Translations under genes and position numbers: made by a program
NCBI GenBank assembly: GCA_003482905.1
Contig: DMXM01000042.1
Coordinates: 11,821-75,820, forward strand
DNA from: Elusimicrobiota bacterium
GTDB lineage: Bacteria > Elusimicrobiota > Elusimicrobia > Elusimicrobiales > UBA9959
Length of the DNA: 64,000 bases
Direction: 5' to 3'
Shown here: in pieces, positions 1 through 7,727 of the stretch
Numbering within the stretch: the first letter of the stretch is position 1
Layout of the letters: each line of letters starts with the position of its first letter
Notes under the pieces: generated by a model
The model's input: only the letters and a program-made list of their open reading frames with translations
What the model was told of the DNA's origin: nothing
The model's database searches: none

Positions 1-33
1 GACGGCCTTTTTTTCATGGATAGGGACGCCGAG

Positions 34-1095
34 TTATTTTTTTATCGCCTTATCTTCCTTAAAAGAGTATTCGGCCTTGAGCGGGCCGCCTTCCTCGTAG
101 ACGCGCAACAATTTAAGAACCGATTTTTCAAAGACGAACTCTTTGCTCAGTTTTCCTTCCTTGGAATAAACCTTTATCGCGCCGTCGGGGATCTTGCCTT
201 CCTGGCTTATAATGTTGAAGTCCTTGTCCAGGTGCGCTTTTCCTATATATTTTCCGTTGAGCTGGAAGGCGAAGCGCTCGCCGCGCGCCAGGGACATGGT
301 CTTTACCGTTACCAGGGATTCCTGTTCCTTGGCGGGTTCAGGTGCGGTCTGCGCTTTAGGCGGTTCGGCCACGTGGTCGTCAATGTAATAGGTTTCGGAT
401 TTAATCAGGCCGCCGGCGTCGAATTCTTTTTTCCAGCCGTTGAGCCTATCGTTCTTGTAGGTGGCTTCCATCAGGGGCTTGCCGTCATCGGCGTAATAAT
501 TGAAAGGGCCGTCCTTAGCGCCGGCCAGGTAATAGGCCTCTATCTGCACCTTCCCCGAGGGGTAGTAGGCCTTCAGTGTGCCGCTGGTTTTGCCGTTGGC
601 CATGGTCTTTACCGTCTTGAGGGCGCCGGTGTCATAATATTCGGTGTAAGTCCCGTCTTTTATGGCGCCCTCAATTCCGGCGGGAGCGCCGGCGGCGTCA
701 AATGTTTCGGTGGCTATGGCTACGCCGTTTTCGGAGTAGACCAGCAGGCGCGTGGAGGTGCTGGGCAGAATGGTGGTGAAGGTGAGTTTGAGGGGGGGCT
801 GTTCCGGGGCCGGCAGCGCGGCGTGGACTTGCGCCGCTGGCGCGGTGGAGGCTGCGGCTTCAGGCGCGGTTGGGGGCTGCGCAGCTGCCGGCTGTACGGC
901 CGCCGCCTCTGGCTGGCGTTCCTGAACATCGGATCTGTTTATGGTGAGCGAGCCGTATTTGGTCTTAACCAGCAGGGCGTCGTCAGTTTCTCCGGTTACT
1001 TCGCCGTCCAGTTTGGCCCCGTCCTTCATTATGAACGTGTCGGCATGGCAGAAGCCGGGTACTAATAAAAGGGCTGCGTAAATTAACGATTTCAT
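34..1095 (-). CDS. Secreted MORN-repeat (YwqK-like) protein
   Basis: This 353-residue exported protein has no assigned enzymatic role. Residues 1-18 form a signal peptide with likely cleavage after CHA. Residues 19-60 form a small beta-rich module beginning DTFIMKDG, residues 61-100 are an Ala/Pro linker, and about 147-236 hold four MORN/YwqK-type repeats (DGTYTEYY, SGTLKAYY, DGPFNYYA and NGWKKEFD cores). Such repeats are usually protein- or membrane-interaction surfaces. A strong Shine-Dalgarno (GGAGGTTAT before ATG) fixes the start. It is divergent from the Rrf2 regulator gene and stands alone on its strand in this window. The YwqK name comes from a Bacillus antitoxin, but nothing here suggests a toxin-antitoxin pair. 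Repeat call fairly sure, function unknown. Confidence 0.85.
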   Translation of the reverse strand: MKSLIYAALLLVPGFCHADTFIMKDGAKLDGEVTGETDDALLVKTKYGSLTINRSDVQERQPEAAAVQPAAAQPPTAPEAAASTAPAAQVHAALPAPEQPPLKLTFTTILPSTSTRLLVYSENGVAIATETFDAAGAPAGIEGAIKDGTYTEYYDTGALKTVKTMANGKTSGTLKAYYPSGKVQIEAYYLAGAKDGPFNYYADDGKPLMEATYKNDRLNGWKKEFDAGGLIKSETYYIDDHVAEPPKAQTAPEPAKEQESLVTVKTMSLARGERFAFQLNGKYIGKAHLDKDFNIISQEGKIPDGAIKVYSKEGKLSKEFVFEKSVLKLLRVYEEGGPLKAEYSFKEDKAIKK

Positions 1096-1128
1096 ATAAC
1101 CTCCGATGGTCTTATTCTACAAAAGAAA

Positions 1129-1155
1129 ACCGGGGGAGGCGAGGAGACCCCCGGT
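1129..1155 (-). terminator. Hairpin with T-rich tail on the minus strand
   Basis: Arms 1129-1136 (ACCGGGGG) and 1148-1155 (CCCCCGGT) are a perfect 8-bp inverted repeat. Read on the minus strand it is followed by TTTTCTTTTG, the form of an intrinsic terminator. It lies upstream of the MORN gene rather than behind a gene, so it may block antisense transcription from the rrf2 side or act as a leader attenuator. Function inferred only. Confidence 0.4.
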
Positions 1156-1185
1156 CGTGCGCGCCCGGGCCCCGGAAAAGAGGCC

Positions 1186-1214
1186 TTGACATAATGATAC
1201 CGGAGTGGTATCAT
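1186..1214 (+). promoter_or_regulatory. rrf2 promoter with palindromic operator over the -10
   Basis: TTGACA (1186-1191) and TATCAT (1209-1214) are separated by 17 nt, a near-ideal sigma-70-type promoter. The perfect inverted repeat ATGATACC (1194-1201) / GGTATCAT (1207-1214) with a 5-nt centre fills the spacer and covers the -10. Its position implies that a dimeric regulator bound here would block RNA polymerase. The obvious candidate is the Rrf2 protein encoded immediately downstream (autorepression). The predicted transcription start (about 1221) is only about 4 nt before the start codon. Confidence 0.8.
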
Positions 1215-1224
1215 ATAACACAAG

Positions 1225-1620
1225 ATGAAACTATTGAACAGGGATGTTGATTATGCGGCCAGGGCGCTGGTTTTTATGGCCAGGGCGAATAAACCTACCG
1301 TTTCAGTGACCCAGATGCAGGAAACGGTGGGCGTCAGCCGGCCTTTTCTGCGCAAAACCATGCAGAAGCTGCACAAAGCCGGCATACTGCAGTCCGTTAA
1401 AGGCAAGGGCGGGGGTTTCGCGCTGGCGCGCCGCCCCGAAACCATAACCTTGGCCGCCCTGGTGGCGGCGCTTCAGGGCCCGCTGAAGCTGAACGACTGC
1501 GTCTTCCGTAAAAAGATCTGCCGGAACCACGGCGCCTGCCTCCTGCGCCACAAAATAGCGGCCATAGAAACCCGCATGATATCGGAAATAGAGGGAATAA
1601 CGATCAGAGACCTTATATGA
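1225..1620 (+). CDS. Rrf2/IscR/NsrR-family Fe-S transcriptional regulator
   Basis: A 131-residue winged-helix regulator of the Rrf2 family. The HTH occupies about residues 1-75 (MKLLNRDVDYAARALVFMA start, recognition region SRPFLRKTMQKL, wing GKGGGFAL). Three cysteines, C92, C99 and C105 (C-X6-C-X5-C), match the Fe-S ligand region of IscR and NsrR, so sensing of iron-sulphur status, oxygen or NO is likely. Its stop overlaps the start of a 4Fe-4S protein gene (ATGA), so the two are co-translated. There is no Shine-Dalgarno and the promoter lies only 10 nt upstream, so the mRNA is probably leaderless. Autorepression through the palindrome at 1194-1214 is inferred. The actual ligand or signal cannot be read from the sequence. 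Confidence 0.93.
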   Translation: MKLLNRDVDYAARALVFMARANKPTVSVTQMQETVGVSRPFLRKTMQKLHKAGILQSVKGKGGGFALARRPETITLAALVAALQGPLKLNDCVFRKKICRNHGACLLRHKIAAIETRMISEIEGITIRDLI

Positions 1621-2498
1621 AAACCAAAAGACAGATAATCAAGATAGACGAGCGGTTATGCGACGGCTGCGGCAATTGCGTGACCGGCTGCCATGAGGGC
1701 GCGCTGCAGGTGATAGACGGAAAGGCCCGCCTGATCAGCGACCTGCTCTGCGACGGCCTGGGCGCCTGCATAGGCGAATGCCCCCGCGGCGCTATAAAAA
1801 TAGAGGAGCGCCAGGCCGAGCCCTACGACGAGGTTAAAGTGATGGAGGGCATGGTAAAACACGGGGCCAACACCATAAAGGCCCACCTTAAACATCTTAA
1901 AGACCACGCGCAGAAAACGTTTTTAAATCAGGCCTTTGATTACCTGAAACAGCATAACATTCCCAATCCAATGGAGGAAGAAAAAGACATGTCAAAAGAT
2001 AAAGAGAGCAAACACAAGCACGGCGGCCACGAACCCTGCGGCTGCCCCGGCGGGCGGACCATGGACCTGCGCGAAACCTGCGGCTGCGAAGAAGGGACCG
2101 GCGATCCCGCCGCCAAGTCCCAACTGCGCCAGTGGCCGGTGCAGCTGCATCTGGCCTCCCCCATGGCGCCCTACTTCGAAAAGGCCGATGTGGTAATAGC
2201 CGCGGACTGCACGGCTTACGCCTACGGCAACTTTCACAACGATTTCATAAAAGGAAAAGCCATAGTTATCGCCTGCCCCAAACTTGACGACGGCCAGGAG
2301 ATCTACGCCGAAAAGATCCAGGCGCTGATCGAGGACGCCAAGGTGAACACGCTCACCGTGGTCACCATGGAAGTGCCCTGCTGCAACGGCCTGCTGGCCA
2401 TGGTAAAGACCGCCGCCGCGGCTGCCGGCCGCAAAGTGCCCATAAAGCACGTGGTCATAGGCATACAGGGCGGCATAAAGAGCGAGGCTTGGGCGTAA
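1617..2498 (+). CDS. 4Fe-4S ferredoxin-domain protein with Cys-rich linker
   Basis: A 293-residue redox protein. Residues 10-62 are a bacterial dicluster ferredoxin domain: the first motif is complete (C15, C18, C21, C25). The second has C45, C51 and C55, but Leu48 occupies the usual second Cys position, so one cluster may be 3Fe-4S or use another ligand. A charged linker (about 95-160) carries His- and Cys-rich stretches (EPCGCPGG, ETCGCEEG). The C-terminal domain (about 165-293) has conserved-looking DCTAYAYG and VPCCNG motifs whose family I cannot name beyond its frequent association with such ferredoxins. It is translationally coupled to the Rrf2 regulator, which suggests redox- or Fe-S-controlled expression. 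Electron partner unknown. Confidence 0.88.
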   Translation: MKTKRQIIKIDERLCDGCGNCVTGCHEGALQVIDGKARLISDLLCDGLGACIGECPRGAIKIEERQAEPYDEVKVMEGMVKHGANTIKAHLKHLKDHAQKTFLNQAFDYLKQHNIPNPMEEEKDMSKDKESKHKHGGHEPCGCPGGRTMDLRETCGCEEGTGDPAAKSQLRQWPVQLHLASPMAPYFEKADVVIAADCTAYAYGNFHNDFIKGKAIVIACPKLDDGQEIYAEKIQALIEDAKVNTLTVVTMEVPCCNGLLAMVKTAAAAAGRKVPIKHVVIGIQGGIKSEAWA

Positions 2499-2504
2499 AG
2501 AGAC

Positions 2505-2551
2505 GCCGCAAGGTCAGGGATAAAGGCCTTTCCAGTCCCTGGCGGGGCGGC
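2505..2551 (+). terminator. Weak hairpin after the 4Fe-4S gene
   Basis: CAGGGA (2515-2520) pairs with TCCCTG (2536-2541), and the outer GCCGC (2505-2509) pairs with GCGGC (2547-2551) across an internal loop. It is followed by ATTTAATT. The position directly behind the Rrf2/ferredoxin pair suits a terminator, but the U-tract is poor. Confidence 0.35.
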
Positions 2552-2557
2552 ATTTAA

Positions 2558-2587
2558 TTGAGAAAGCGGCTGGATTTTTGATAAGAT
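2558..2587 (+). promoter_or_regulatory. Probable tRNA-Cys promoter
   Basis: TTGAGA (2558-2563) and TAAGAT (2582-2587) are 18 nt apart, which would start transcription about 2 nt before the mature tRNA 5' end at 2596. Both boxes are imperfect. Confidence 0.5.
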
Positions 2588-2595
2588 ATTTTTAC

Positions 2596-2667
2596 GGTGC
2601 GGTGGCCAAGTGGTAAGGCGAGAGTCTGCAAAACTCTTATTCGTGGGTTCGATTCCCACCCGCACCT
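2596..2667 (+). tRNA. tRNA-Cys (anticodon GCA)
   Basis: The acceptor stem GGTGCGG (2596-2602) pairs with CCGCACC (2660-2666). The anticodon arm is AGAGT-CTGCAAA-ACTCT with GCA at 2628-2630. The T arm GTGGG-TTCGATT-CCCAC is canonical. The discriminator base is T (2667), the U73 identity element of tRNA-Cys. CCA is not encoded. Length is 72 nt without any intron. Confidence 0.97.
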
Positions 2668-2700
2668 TAAAAATTTTCGGTGAAGTGCCCGCTTTCACCT

Positions 2701-3861
2701 ATGAACCTCAGCAGACTTGCCCTCTCCCTCGGCCAATCGGCCACCCTTAAGTTGAACGAATTAGCCAACAACCTTAAAGCCGAGGGCAAGCCCGTCATCC
2801 ACCTGGGCGGCGGCGAACCCGAGGAAAAAATACCCAGCGGAGCTTTCGAGGAAAGCCGCAAAATGCTGGACGGCGGGTTTGTGCGCTACACTCCCGTCTC
2901 CGGCACGGCCCCCCTTAAAAAAGAGATAGCCGCCTACACCGAGGCTTATTACGGCGTAAAACCCGGCCCAAAGAACATAGTGGTGGCCTCCGGGGCCAAG
3001 CAGGCCATTTACAATTTTTTAATTTCAGTGGTGGACCCGGGCGACCAGGTGATCTTCCCCGCGCCTTACTGGGTGAGCTACCCGGAAATGGTGCGCCTGG
3101 CCTACGGCCTGCCGGTTATAGTGCGCCCGCCCAAAGGCGAGCTGCTGGTTTCAGCCGCCGACATCGAGGCCCATCTTACCAGCCGCACCAAAGCCATACT
3201 GCTCAACAGTCCCAATAACCCTTCCGGCCAGGTATATAGCGAAGACTTCGTGCGCGAAATGGTGGAGATCTGCGAACACCGCAATATCTACCTGCTCATG
3301 GACGACATCTACAACCGCCTGGTGTTCGACGGCCAGAAAGCCCCGTCGGCCTTTAATTTCTCCAAGCGGCCCCTGAACGAGTCCATTATCGTCTCAATAA
3401 ACGGCGTGTCCAAGACTTTCTCCATGACCGGCTACCGCATAGGCTGGAGCGTGGCCAACGAGGCCCTGACCCAGGCCATGGTAAAAGTGCAGGCGCAGGT
3501 CTCTTCCTGCCCGTCGGCGCTCAGCCAGGCCGCCGCGGCCGGGGCGCTGCGCGAAGGGAACGGCTTTGTGGAAGCCCTGCGCGCGGGGCTCGAGAAAAAG
3601 CGCGACGTGATGGTGGCCGAGCTCTCCAAATTTAAAAAGGTGAAACTTAACGCGCCGCAGGGGACTTTCTACAGTTTTCCGGATTTCAGCGCCTACGAGC
3701 CCGACTCGACCAGGCTTTCTAATATGCTGCTGGAAAAAGCCATGGTGGTGACGGTGCCGGGCGTGGAGTTCGGCCTGGAAGGCCACCTGCGCCTGAGCTA
3801 CTGCGGCTCGGAAGCCGACATAGTGGAAGGCGTTTCCCGTATCCGTAAAATACTGGACTGA
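2701..3861 (+). CDS. Class I pyridoxal-phosphate aminotransferase (AspB/AspC-like)
   Basis: A 386-residue fold-type I aminotransferase of the aspartate/aromatic branch, transferring amino groups between amino acids and 2-oxo acids with PLP. Visible signatures are the N-terminal HLGGGEPEE, the NSPNNPSGQVY stretch, MDDIYNRLVF with the cofactor-ring Asp, and the Schiff-base lysine in SKTFSMTGYRIGW (Lys about 238). The ATG at 2701 gives the family-typical start. A GTG at 2680 in the same frame would add 7 residues, and neither has a convincing Shine-Dalgarno. The gene begins 34 nt after tRNA-Cys and may be read from the same promoter. Substrate (Asp, aromatic or Ala) cannot be decided by eye. Confidence 0.93.
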   Translation: MNLSRLALSLGQSATLKLNELANNLKAEGKPVIHLGGGEPEEKIPSGAFEESRKMLDGGFVRYTPVSGTAPLKKEIAAYTEAYYGVKPGPKNIVVASGAKQAIYNFLISVVDPGDQVIFPAPYWVSYPEMVRLAYGLPVIVRPPKGELLVSAADIEAHLTSRTKAILLNSPNNPSGQVYSEDFVREMVEICEHRNIYLLMDDIYNRLVFDGQKAPSAFNFSKRPLNESIIVSINGVSKTFSMTGYRIGWSVANEALTQAMVKVQAQVSSCPSALSQAAAAGALREGNGFVEALRAGLEKKRDVMVAELSKFKKVKLNAPQGTFYSFPDFSAYEPDSTRLSNMLLEKAMVVTVPGVEFGLEGHLRLSYCGSEADIVEGVSRIRKILD

Positions 3862-3879
3862 CCCGGACAGGAGGCCTGA

Positions 3880-5508
3880 ATGCCCGCCAGCCTTAAACTT
3901 AAATCTGAAGCCAAAAGAGGAAGCACCATGGAAACCAATACGCCGGCCGCGGGCGCGGAATTGACCACTACGAAGACGATGTTCAGGAACCTGTCTGCCC
4001 CCGCCCTTTACGAACACGCCGTCGCCAAAAAAGAGGCCGAGATAGTGAAAGGCGGAGCGCTGGCCGCCCGCACCGGCAAGCATACGGCCCGCTCAGCGCA
4101 GGATAAATTTATAGTAAAAGAGCCCGGGAGCGAAAAGAATATCTGGTGGGGCGACCAGAACACCGCGATAGACGGCGAAAAATTCGACGGCCTGCTGCGC
4201 AAGGTGCAGGGCTACCTGGCCGGGCGCGACGTGTATCAGCGCGACTGCTATGCCGGTTCCGACCCGAAGAACCGCCTGAATGTGCGCGTTTATACCGAGC
4301 TGGCCTGGCACAGCCTGTTCGCCGGGCATATGTTCATCGATCCGCCGGCGGAGGAGCTGGCCGGTTTCAGGCCGGATTTTACCGTAATAAACGCGCCGGG
4401 TTTTACCGCCCTGCCGGCCGTGGATGGTACGCGGGGCGGCGCTTTCATATTGCTTAATTTCAAGCGCAAGATCATCCTTATTGGCGGCACCGCTTACGCG
4501 GGCGAGATAAAGAAATCCATATTCAGCGTGATGAACTACCTGCTGCCGCTCAAGGGCGTGATGCCCATGCACTGCTCGGCCAACGTGGGCAAGAACGACG
4601 ACACGGCCATCTTCTTCGGCCTGTCCGGCACCGGCAAGACCACGCTGTCCTCGGACCCGCTCAGGCGTCTGATAGGAGACGACGAACACGGCTGGAGCGA
4701 CAACGGCATTTTCAACTTTGAAGGCGGCTGCTACGCCAAGGTCATCAACCTGTCGGCCGAGGCCGAGCCGCAGATCTACGCGGCTACCGGGCGCTTCGGC
4801 ACCATCCTCGAGAACGTGGCGTACGACAAAGATACCCGCGCGCTGGACCTCAACGACGGAACCCTGACCGAGAACACGCGCGCCGCCTACCCGCTGGACT
4901 ACATAGACAACGCCATCAAGGGCGCCGCCTTCCCGCACCCGAAGAACATAGTGATGCTGACCTACGACGCTTTCGGCGTGCTGCCGCCCATTGCCAGGCT
5001 GTCCTACGAGCAAGCCATGTACCACTTCATCAGCGGCTATACCGCCAAGGTGGCCAACACGGAAATGGGCATTAAAGAGCCCAAGGCCACCTTCAGCACC
5101 TGTTTCGGGGCGCCGTTCATGAGCCACCACCCCTCGGTTTACGCCGAGCTGCTCGAAAAGAAAATGCGCGGGCACAAAGCGGACTGCTGGCTGATAAACA
5201 CGGGCTTGTGCGGCGGGCCTTACGGGGTGGGCAAGCGCATGAGCATACAGCACACCCGCGCGCTGCTCAATTCCGCGCTGGACGGGAAGCTGGCCAAGGT
5301 GAAATTTACCAAAGACCAGGTTTTCGGGTTCGAGATCCCGACGAAGTGCCCCGGCGTGCCGGCCGATGTGCTTAACCCGCGCGAAGCCTGGGCCGACAAG
5401 GCGCTGTATGACGCCAAATGCAAAGAACTGGCCGGCCTTTTCGCCGCCAACTTCAAAAAGTTCAACGTGACCAGCAAAGCCATAAGCGGCGCTGGGCCTA
5501 AGATCTGA
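3880..5508 (+). CDS. pckA: Phosphoenolpyruvate carboxykinase (ATP)
   Basis: PckA converts oxaloacetate plus ATP to phosphoenolpyruvate, CO2 and ADP (gluconeogenesis), or runs in reverse to fix CO2 and make ATP in fermenters. Characteristic stretches are TGKHTARSAQDKF, GTAYAGEIKKS, the P-loop GLSGTGKTTLS (about residues 247-257) and the kinase-2/metal site IGDDEHGW, followed by FNFEGGCYAK. All are those of the ATP-dependent, not GTP-dependent, family. Two starts are possible: 3880 (AGGAGG, 5-nt spacing, 542 aa) and 3928 (GAGG, 7-nt spacing, 526 aa). The shorter form matches the usual family N-terminus. The gene lies 18 nt after the aminotransferase and is probably co-transcribed. Confidence 0.97.
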   Translation: MPASLKLKSEAKRGSTMETNTPAAGAELTTTKTMFRNLSAPALYEHAVAKKEAEIVKGGALAARTGKHTARSAQDKFIVKEPGSEKNIWWGDQNTAIDGEKFDGLLRKVQGYLAGRDVYQRDCYAGSDPKNRLNVRVYTELAWHSLFAGHMFIDPPAEELAGFRPDFTVINAPGFTALPAVDGTRGGAFILLNFKRKIILIGGTAYAGEIKKSIFSVMNYLLPLKGVMPMHCSANVGKNDDTAIFFGLSGTGKTTLSSDPLRRLIGDDEHGWSDNGIFNFEGGCYAKVINLSAEAEPQIYAATGRFGTILENVAYDKDTRALDLNDGTLTENTRAAYPLDYIDNAIKGAAFPHPKNIVMLTYDAFGVLPPIARLSYEQAMYHFISGYTAKVANTEMGIKEPKATFSTCFGAPFMSHHPSVYAELLEKKMRGHKADCWLINTGLCGGPYGVGKRMSIQHTRALLNSALDGKLAKVKFTKDQVFGFEIPTKCPGVPADVLNPREAWADKALYDAKCKELAGLFAANFKKFNVTSKAISGAGPKI

Positions 5509-5531
5509 AAACCCGCCCCGGGGGAGTCCTA

Positions 5532-5561
5532 TTGACACTCTCGGGGAAAAATAGGTTATAT
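5532..5561 (+). promoter_or_regulatory. Putative promoter of the SWIB gene
   Basis: A perfect -35 TTGACA (5532-5537) is followed after about 18 nt by the AT-rich TTATATG at 5556-5562. The -10 is imperfect and its exact register is unclear. About 40 nt remain before the SWIB start codon. Confidence 0.6.
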
Positions 5562-5601
5562 GTAGTGGTAATTTGAAGTGAGACCTTAAGGAGGAAGTAC
5601 A

Positions 5602-5865
5602 ATGCCCGCAGCAAAAGCAAACTCGAAGTTCATGGCCCCCGTTAACCCTAACGACACTCTTGGCGCGATAGTCGGCACGAAGCCGCTCCCCCGCACGGAG
5701 ATAGTTAAGAAACTCTGGGTCTACATAAAGAAGAACAACCTTCAGGATAAGAAGAACAAGCGCAACATCAACGCCGATGCCAAGCTTCTTCCTCTTTTCG
5801 CCAACAAGAAGCAGGTTACCATGTTCGACCTGGCCACCATCATCAGCAAGAACATAAAGAAATAA
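5602..5865 (+). CDS. Stand-alone SWIB/MDM2-domain protein
   Basis: This 87-residue basic protein consists almost entirely of a SWIB domain: LGAIVGTKPLPRTEIVKKLW, then YIKKNNLQD, NKRNINADAKL and a C-terminal TMFDLATIISKNIKK. In eukaryotes the fold occurs in chromatin remodellers and MDM2. Free bacterial versions are known, including in Chlamydiae, and are thought to act in DNA binding or chromosome condensation. The Lys/Arg-rich composition agrees with nucleic-acid binding. It has its own promoter, a strong AAGGAGG Shine-Dalgarno 7 nt before ATG, and a terminator directly behind, so it is a monocistronic, probably highly expressed gene. Confidence 0.93.
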   Translation: MPAAKANSKFMAPVNPNDTLGAIVGTKPLPRTEIVKKLWVYIKKNNLQDKKNKRNINADAKLLPLFANKKQVTMFDLATIISKNIKK

Positions 5866-5884
5866 GCCGGTTGTTTATCTCTTG

Positions 5885-5917
5885 ACGCCGTCCGTGTTAA
5901 AAGCGGGCGGCGTTTTT
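5885..5917 (+). terminator. Intrinsic terminator of the SWIB gene
   Basis: ACGCCGTCCG (5885-5894) pairs with CGGGCGGCGT (5904-5913) with one G-T wobble and a 9-nt loop, followed by TTTTT. It lies 20 nt behind the SWIB stop codon. Confidence 0.88.
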
Positions 5918-5935
5918 AATTGTCGGGGGAGAAGG

Positions 5936-7651
5936 TCAGTCGGTGCGGCGGTCTATGATGTAATGGCTCTTGGGGGCGGCTTTGGCGCCTTTCTTGAGCT
6001 CGGTGCCGATATTGCTCACCTGCGCGAAGGAATGCAGGGCGCGGGTCTTGTTCTGCACTATGCCGATGGAGATGGAGAGGAAGGGGAATTTCTTTATATC
6101 GCCCTGGCGGTCGGTGGAGATTATGTGCCCGCGGTCGCGGTCGGCCTTATTGTAGAAAGAGGGGGCGATCTCGTCGAAAGCCGCGGCTATAAGCCTGGCC
6201 AGGTCTTCGGCCCGGTCGAAAGCCGTGACCACTATGAAGTCGTCGCCGCCTATATGGCCGATGAAGTCTTCCGAGTGCTCGTTCTGGATGGTCAGCTTTA
6301 CCAGCAGGTTGGCGGTGGCCTTCAGCACCCGGTCTCCGGCCTCGAAGCCATAGGTATCGTTGTAGGCCTTGAAGTTGTTGAGGTCCAGGTAAAGCACCGC
6401 GAAGGCATTTCCCATCTGGATCTCGCGTTCCACGCGGGCCTGTATGGAAGGGTTTCCCGGCAGTTTTGAAAGAGGGTTGGTGTCCAGCACCTGCTTGTTG
6501 CGCTTCAGGATCATGCGGATGCGCGCTATCAGTTCGTCCGTGTCCACGGGCTTTATCAGGTAATCGTCTATGCCCATGCCCAGGCCTTTGAGTTTGGTGC
6601 GCTTTTCGCCCGCGCCGGTCACTATTATTATCGGGATATGGGCGAAGATGGGGTTGTTCTTAAGGTCCTGCGCCACTTCAAGGCCGTCCTTGCGCGGCAT
6701 GTTATTGTCCAGCACTATGATGTCCGGGCTGGTCTCAAAAACCTCTTTCAGGGCCTCCACTCCGTCGTGGGCTGTGAAGACCTCAAAGCCGGCGGCTTCC
6801 ACCATTTCCTTCATCAAAATCAGCAGTTCGGTCTGATCGTCAGCCAGCAGCACGCGCGGGCGGACGGGTTTGGGCGGCTCGCCCGGCAGGGAACGGCGCG
6901 CCTGAGCGGTCTGCTCTTCTATAAGTTTTAAAAGCAGGTCGCCCGGGATCTCCCTTGCAACTATCTCCGGCAGGCCGGTGAGGACCCCGTGCTCCTGGTA
7001 GTTCCCCAGGCGCAGCCCGCTCAGGATTATTATGGGAATGCCGGAGGTGTCGGCGGAGTCCTGCATCTCCTCCATGATGGCGAAACCGTCTTTCTTAGGC
7101 ATCATGATGTCGAGCAGCAGCGCCTCCGGCTTGTCGGAGCGGAGGCGGTCCATTACGGACGACGCGTCGCCTACCATTATGGCGCGGTAGTCGTTGGCTT
7201 CCAGGAACATTTTAACCAGGTCTGAGAATTCAGGGTCGTCGTCCGCCACCATAACGGCGGGCTGCACGCCGGGGACCCGCTCCGGCAGGATGCCGCGCAG
7301 GGAGGCTTTAAGGGCCTCGAAATCCACCGGCTTGGTGAGGTAGCCGCGCACTTTGGGGGCGGGGCCGGTGACGATATCCATTTTTGGGGTCTGGGAAAAG
7401 ATTATTATTTTCTGGTTTTCCGTGAAGGGATTCTTCTTGATTTCGGCGATGAAATCCAGGGGGTTGAAGCCCTGCATGAGGATGTTCAGTATCACCAGGT
7501 CCGGCTTCCAGTTCTGTACGGCCGTGAGGGCCTGCTGGTGATCGGCCACCATCTGCGCGAGGTAGCCGTGGTCCGTCAGAAATGTGATGAGAGAGCGCGC
7601 CGAGTCCGCGTCGTTCTCCACAATGAGTATCTTTTTCCCTCCGGCGTCCAT
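5936..7651 (-). CDS. Triple-receiver response regulator with GGDEF domain
   Basis: This 571-residue cytoplasmic signalling protein has three receiver domains followed by a diguanylate cyclase domain. REC1 (about 6-122) has Asn56 where the phospho-acceptor Asp should be, so it is a pseudo-receiver. REC2 (about 131-250) keeps Asp181 but lacks the usual Lys-Pro motif (it reads REIP). REC3 (about 265-385) is complete, with Asp315 and Lys367. The GGDEF domain (about 395-565) has the active-site variant GGDDF at 468-472 plus LDLNNFKAYND, so c-di-GMP synthesis is plausible. No RxxD inhibitory site is evident just before it. There is no adjacent histidine kinase. An extended -10 (TGGTAAAAT) ends 6 nt before ATG, so the mRNA may be leaderless. 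Confidence 0.93.
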   Translation of the reverse strand: MDAGGKKILIVENDADSARSLITFLTDHGYLAQMVADHQQALTAVQNWKPDLVILNILMQGFNPLDFIAEIKKNPFTENQKIIIFSQTPKMDIVTGPAPKVRGYLTKPVDFEALKASLRGILPERVPGVQPAVMVADDDPEFSDLVKMFLEANDYRAIMVGDASSVMDRLRSDKPEALLLDIMMPKKDGFAIMEEMQDSADTSGIPIIILSGLRLGNYQEHGVLTGLPEIVAREIPGDLLLKLIEEQTAQARRSLPGEPPKPVRPRVLLADDQTELLILMKEMVEAAGFEVFTAHDGVEALKEVFETSPDIIVLDNNMPRKDGLEVAQDLKNNPIFAHIPIIIVTGAGEKRTKLKGLGMGIDDYLIKPVDTDELIARIRMILKRNKQVLDTNPLSKLPGNPSIQARVEREIQMGNAFAVLYLDLNNFKAYNDTYGFEAGDRVLKATANLLVKLTIQNEHSEDFIGHIGGDDFIVVTAFDRAEDLARLIAAAFDEIAPSFYNKADRDRGHIISTDRQGDIKKFPFLSISIGIVQNKTRALHSFAQVSNIGTELKKGAKAAPKSHYIIDRRTD

Positions 7652-7657
7652 GCCATG

Positions 7658-7666
7658 ATTTTACCA
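7658..7666 (-). promoter_or_regulatory. Extended -10 of the GGDEF gene
   Basis: Read on the minus strand the bases are TGG-TAAAAT, an extended -10 element. The hexamer ends 6 nt before the ATG at 7651, placing the predicted +1 on the A of the start codon. The -35 region is poor. Confidence 0.45.
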
Positions 7667-7715
7667 TTTTATTTTTATACGGTTACACCGGGGGCGCCCC
7701 GGCGCCCGAAAAATG

Positions 7716-7721
7716 TAGAAT
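7716..7721 (+). promoter_or_regulatory. Possible -10 of the F-type ATPase operon
   Basis: TAGAAT (five of six consensus positions) ends 6 nt before the atpZ ATG, so the predicted +1 is the start codon itself. No consensus -35 is visible, as the preceding 30 bases are a G/C-rich run containing GGGGCGCCCC. Listed as the best candidate only. Confidence 0.4.
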
Positions 7722-7727
7722 AGCGGT

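Noticed and set aside
15..17. Possible minus-strand gene starting at 17 and running off the left edge
   Set aside because: Only ATG plus about four codons are visible and the upstream Shine-Dalgarno is weak.
34..1095. YwqK-like repeats as a toxin-antitoxin system
   Set aside because: No toxin partner is adjacent and the protein is exported; MORN-type repeats alone do not indicate an antitoxin.
4093..5538. A 481-codon open frame antisense to pckA
   Set aside because: It mirrors the codon pattern of the PEP carboxykinase gene; its product has no recognisable motif. Long antisense frames are common in GC-rich coding DNA.
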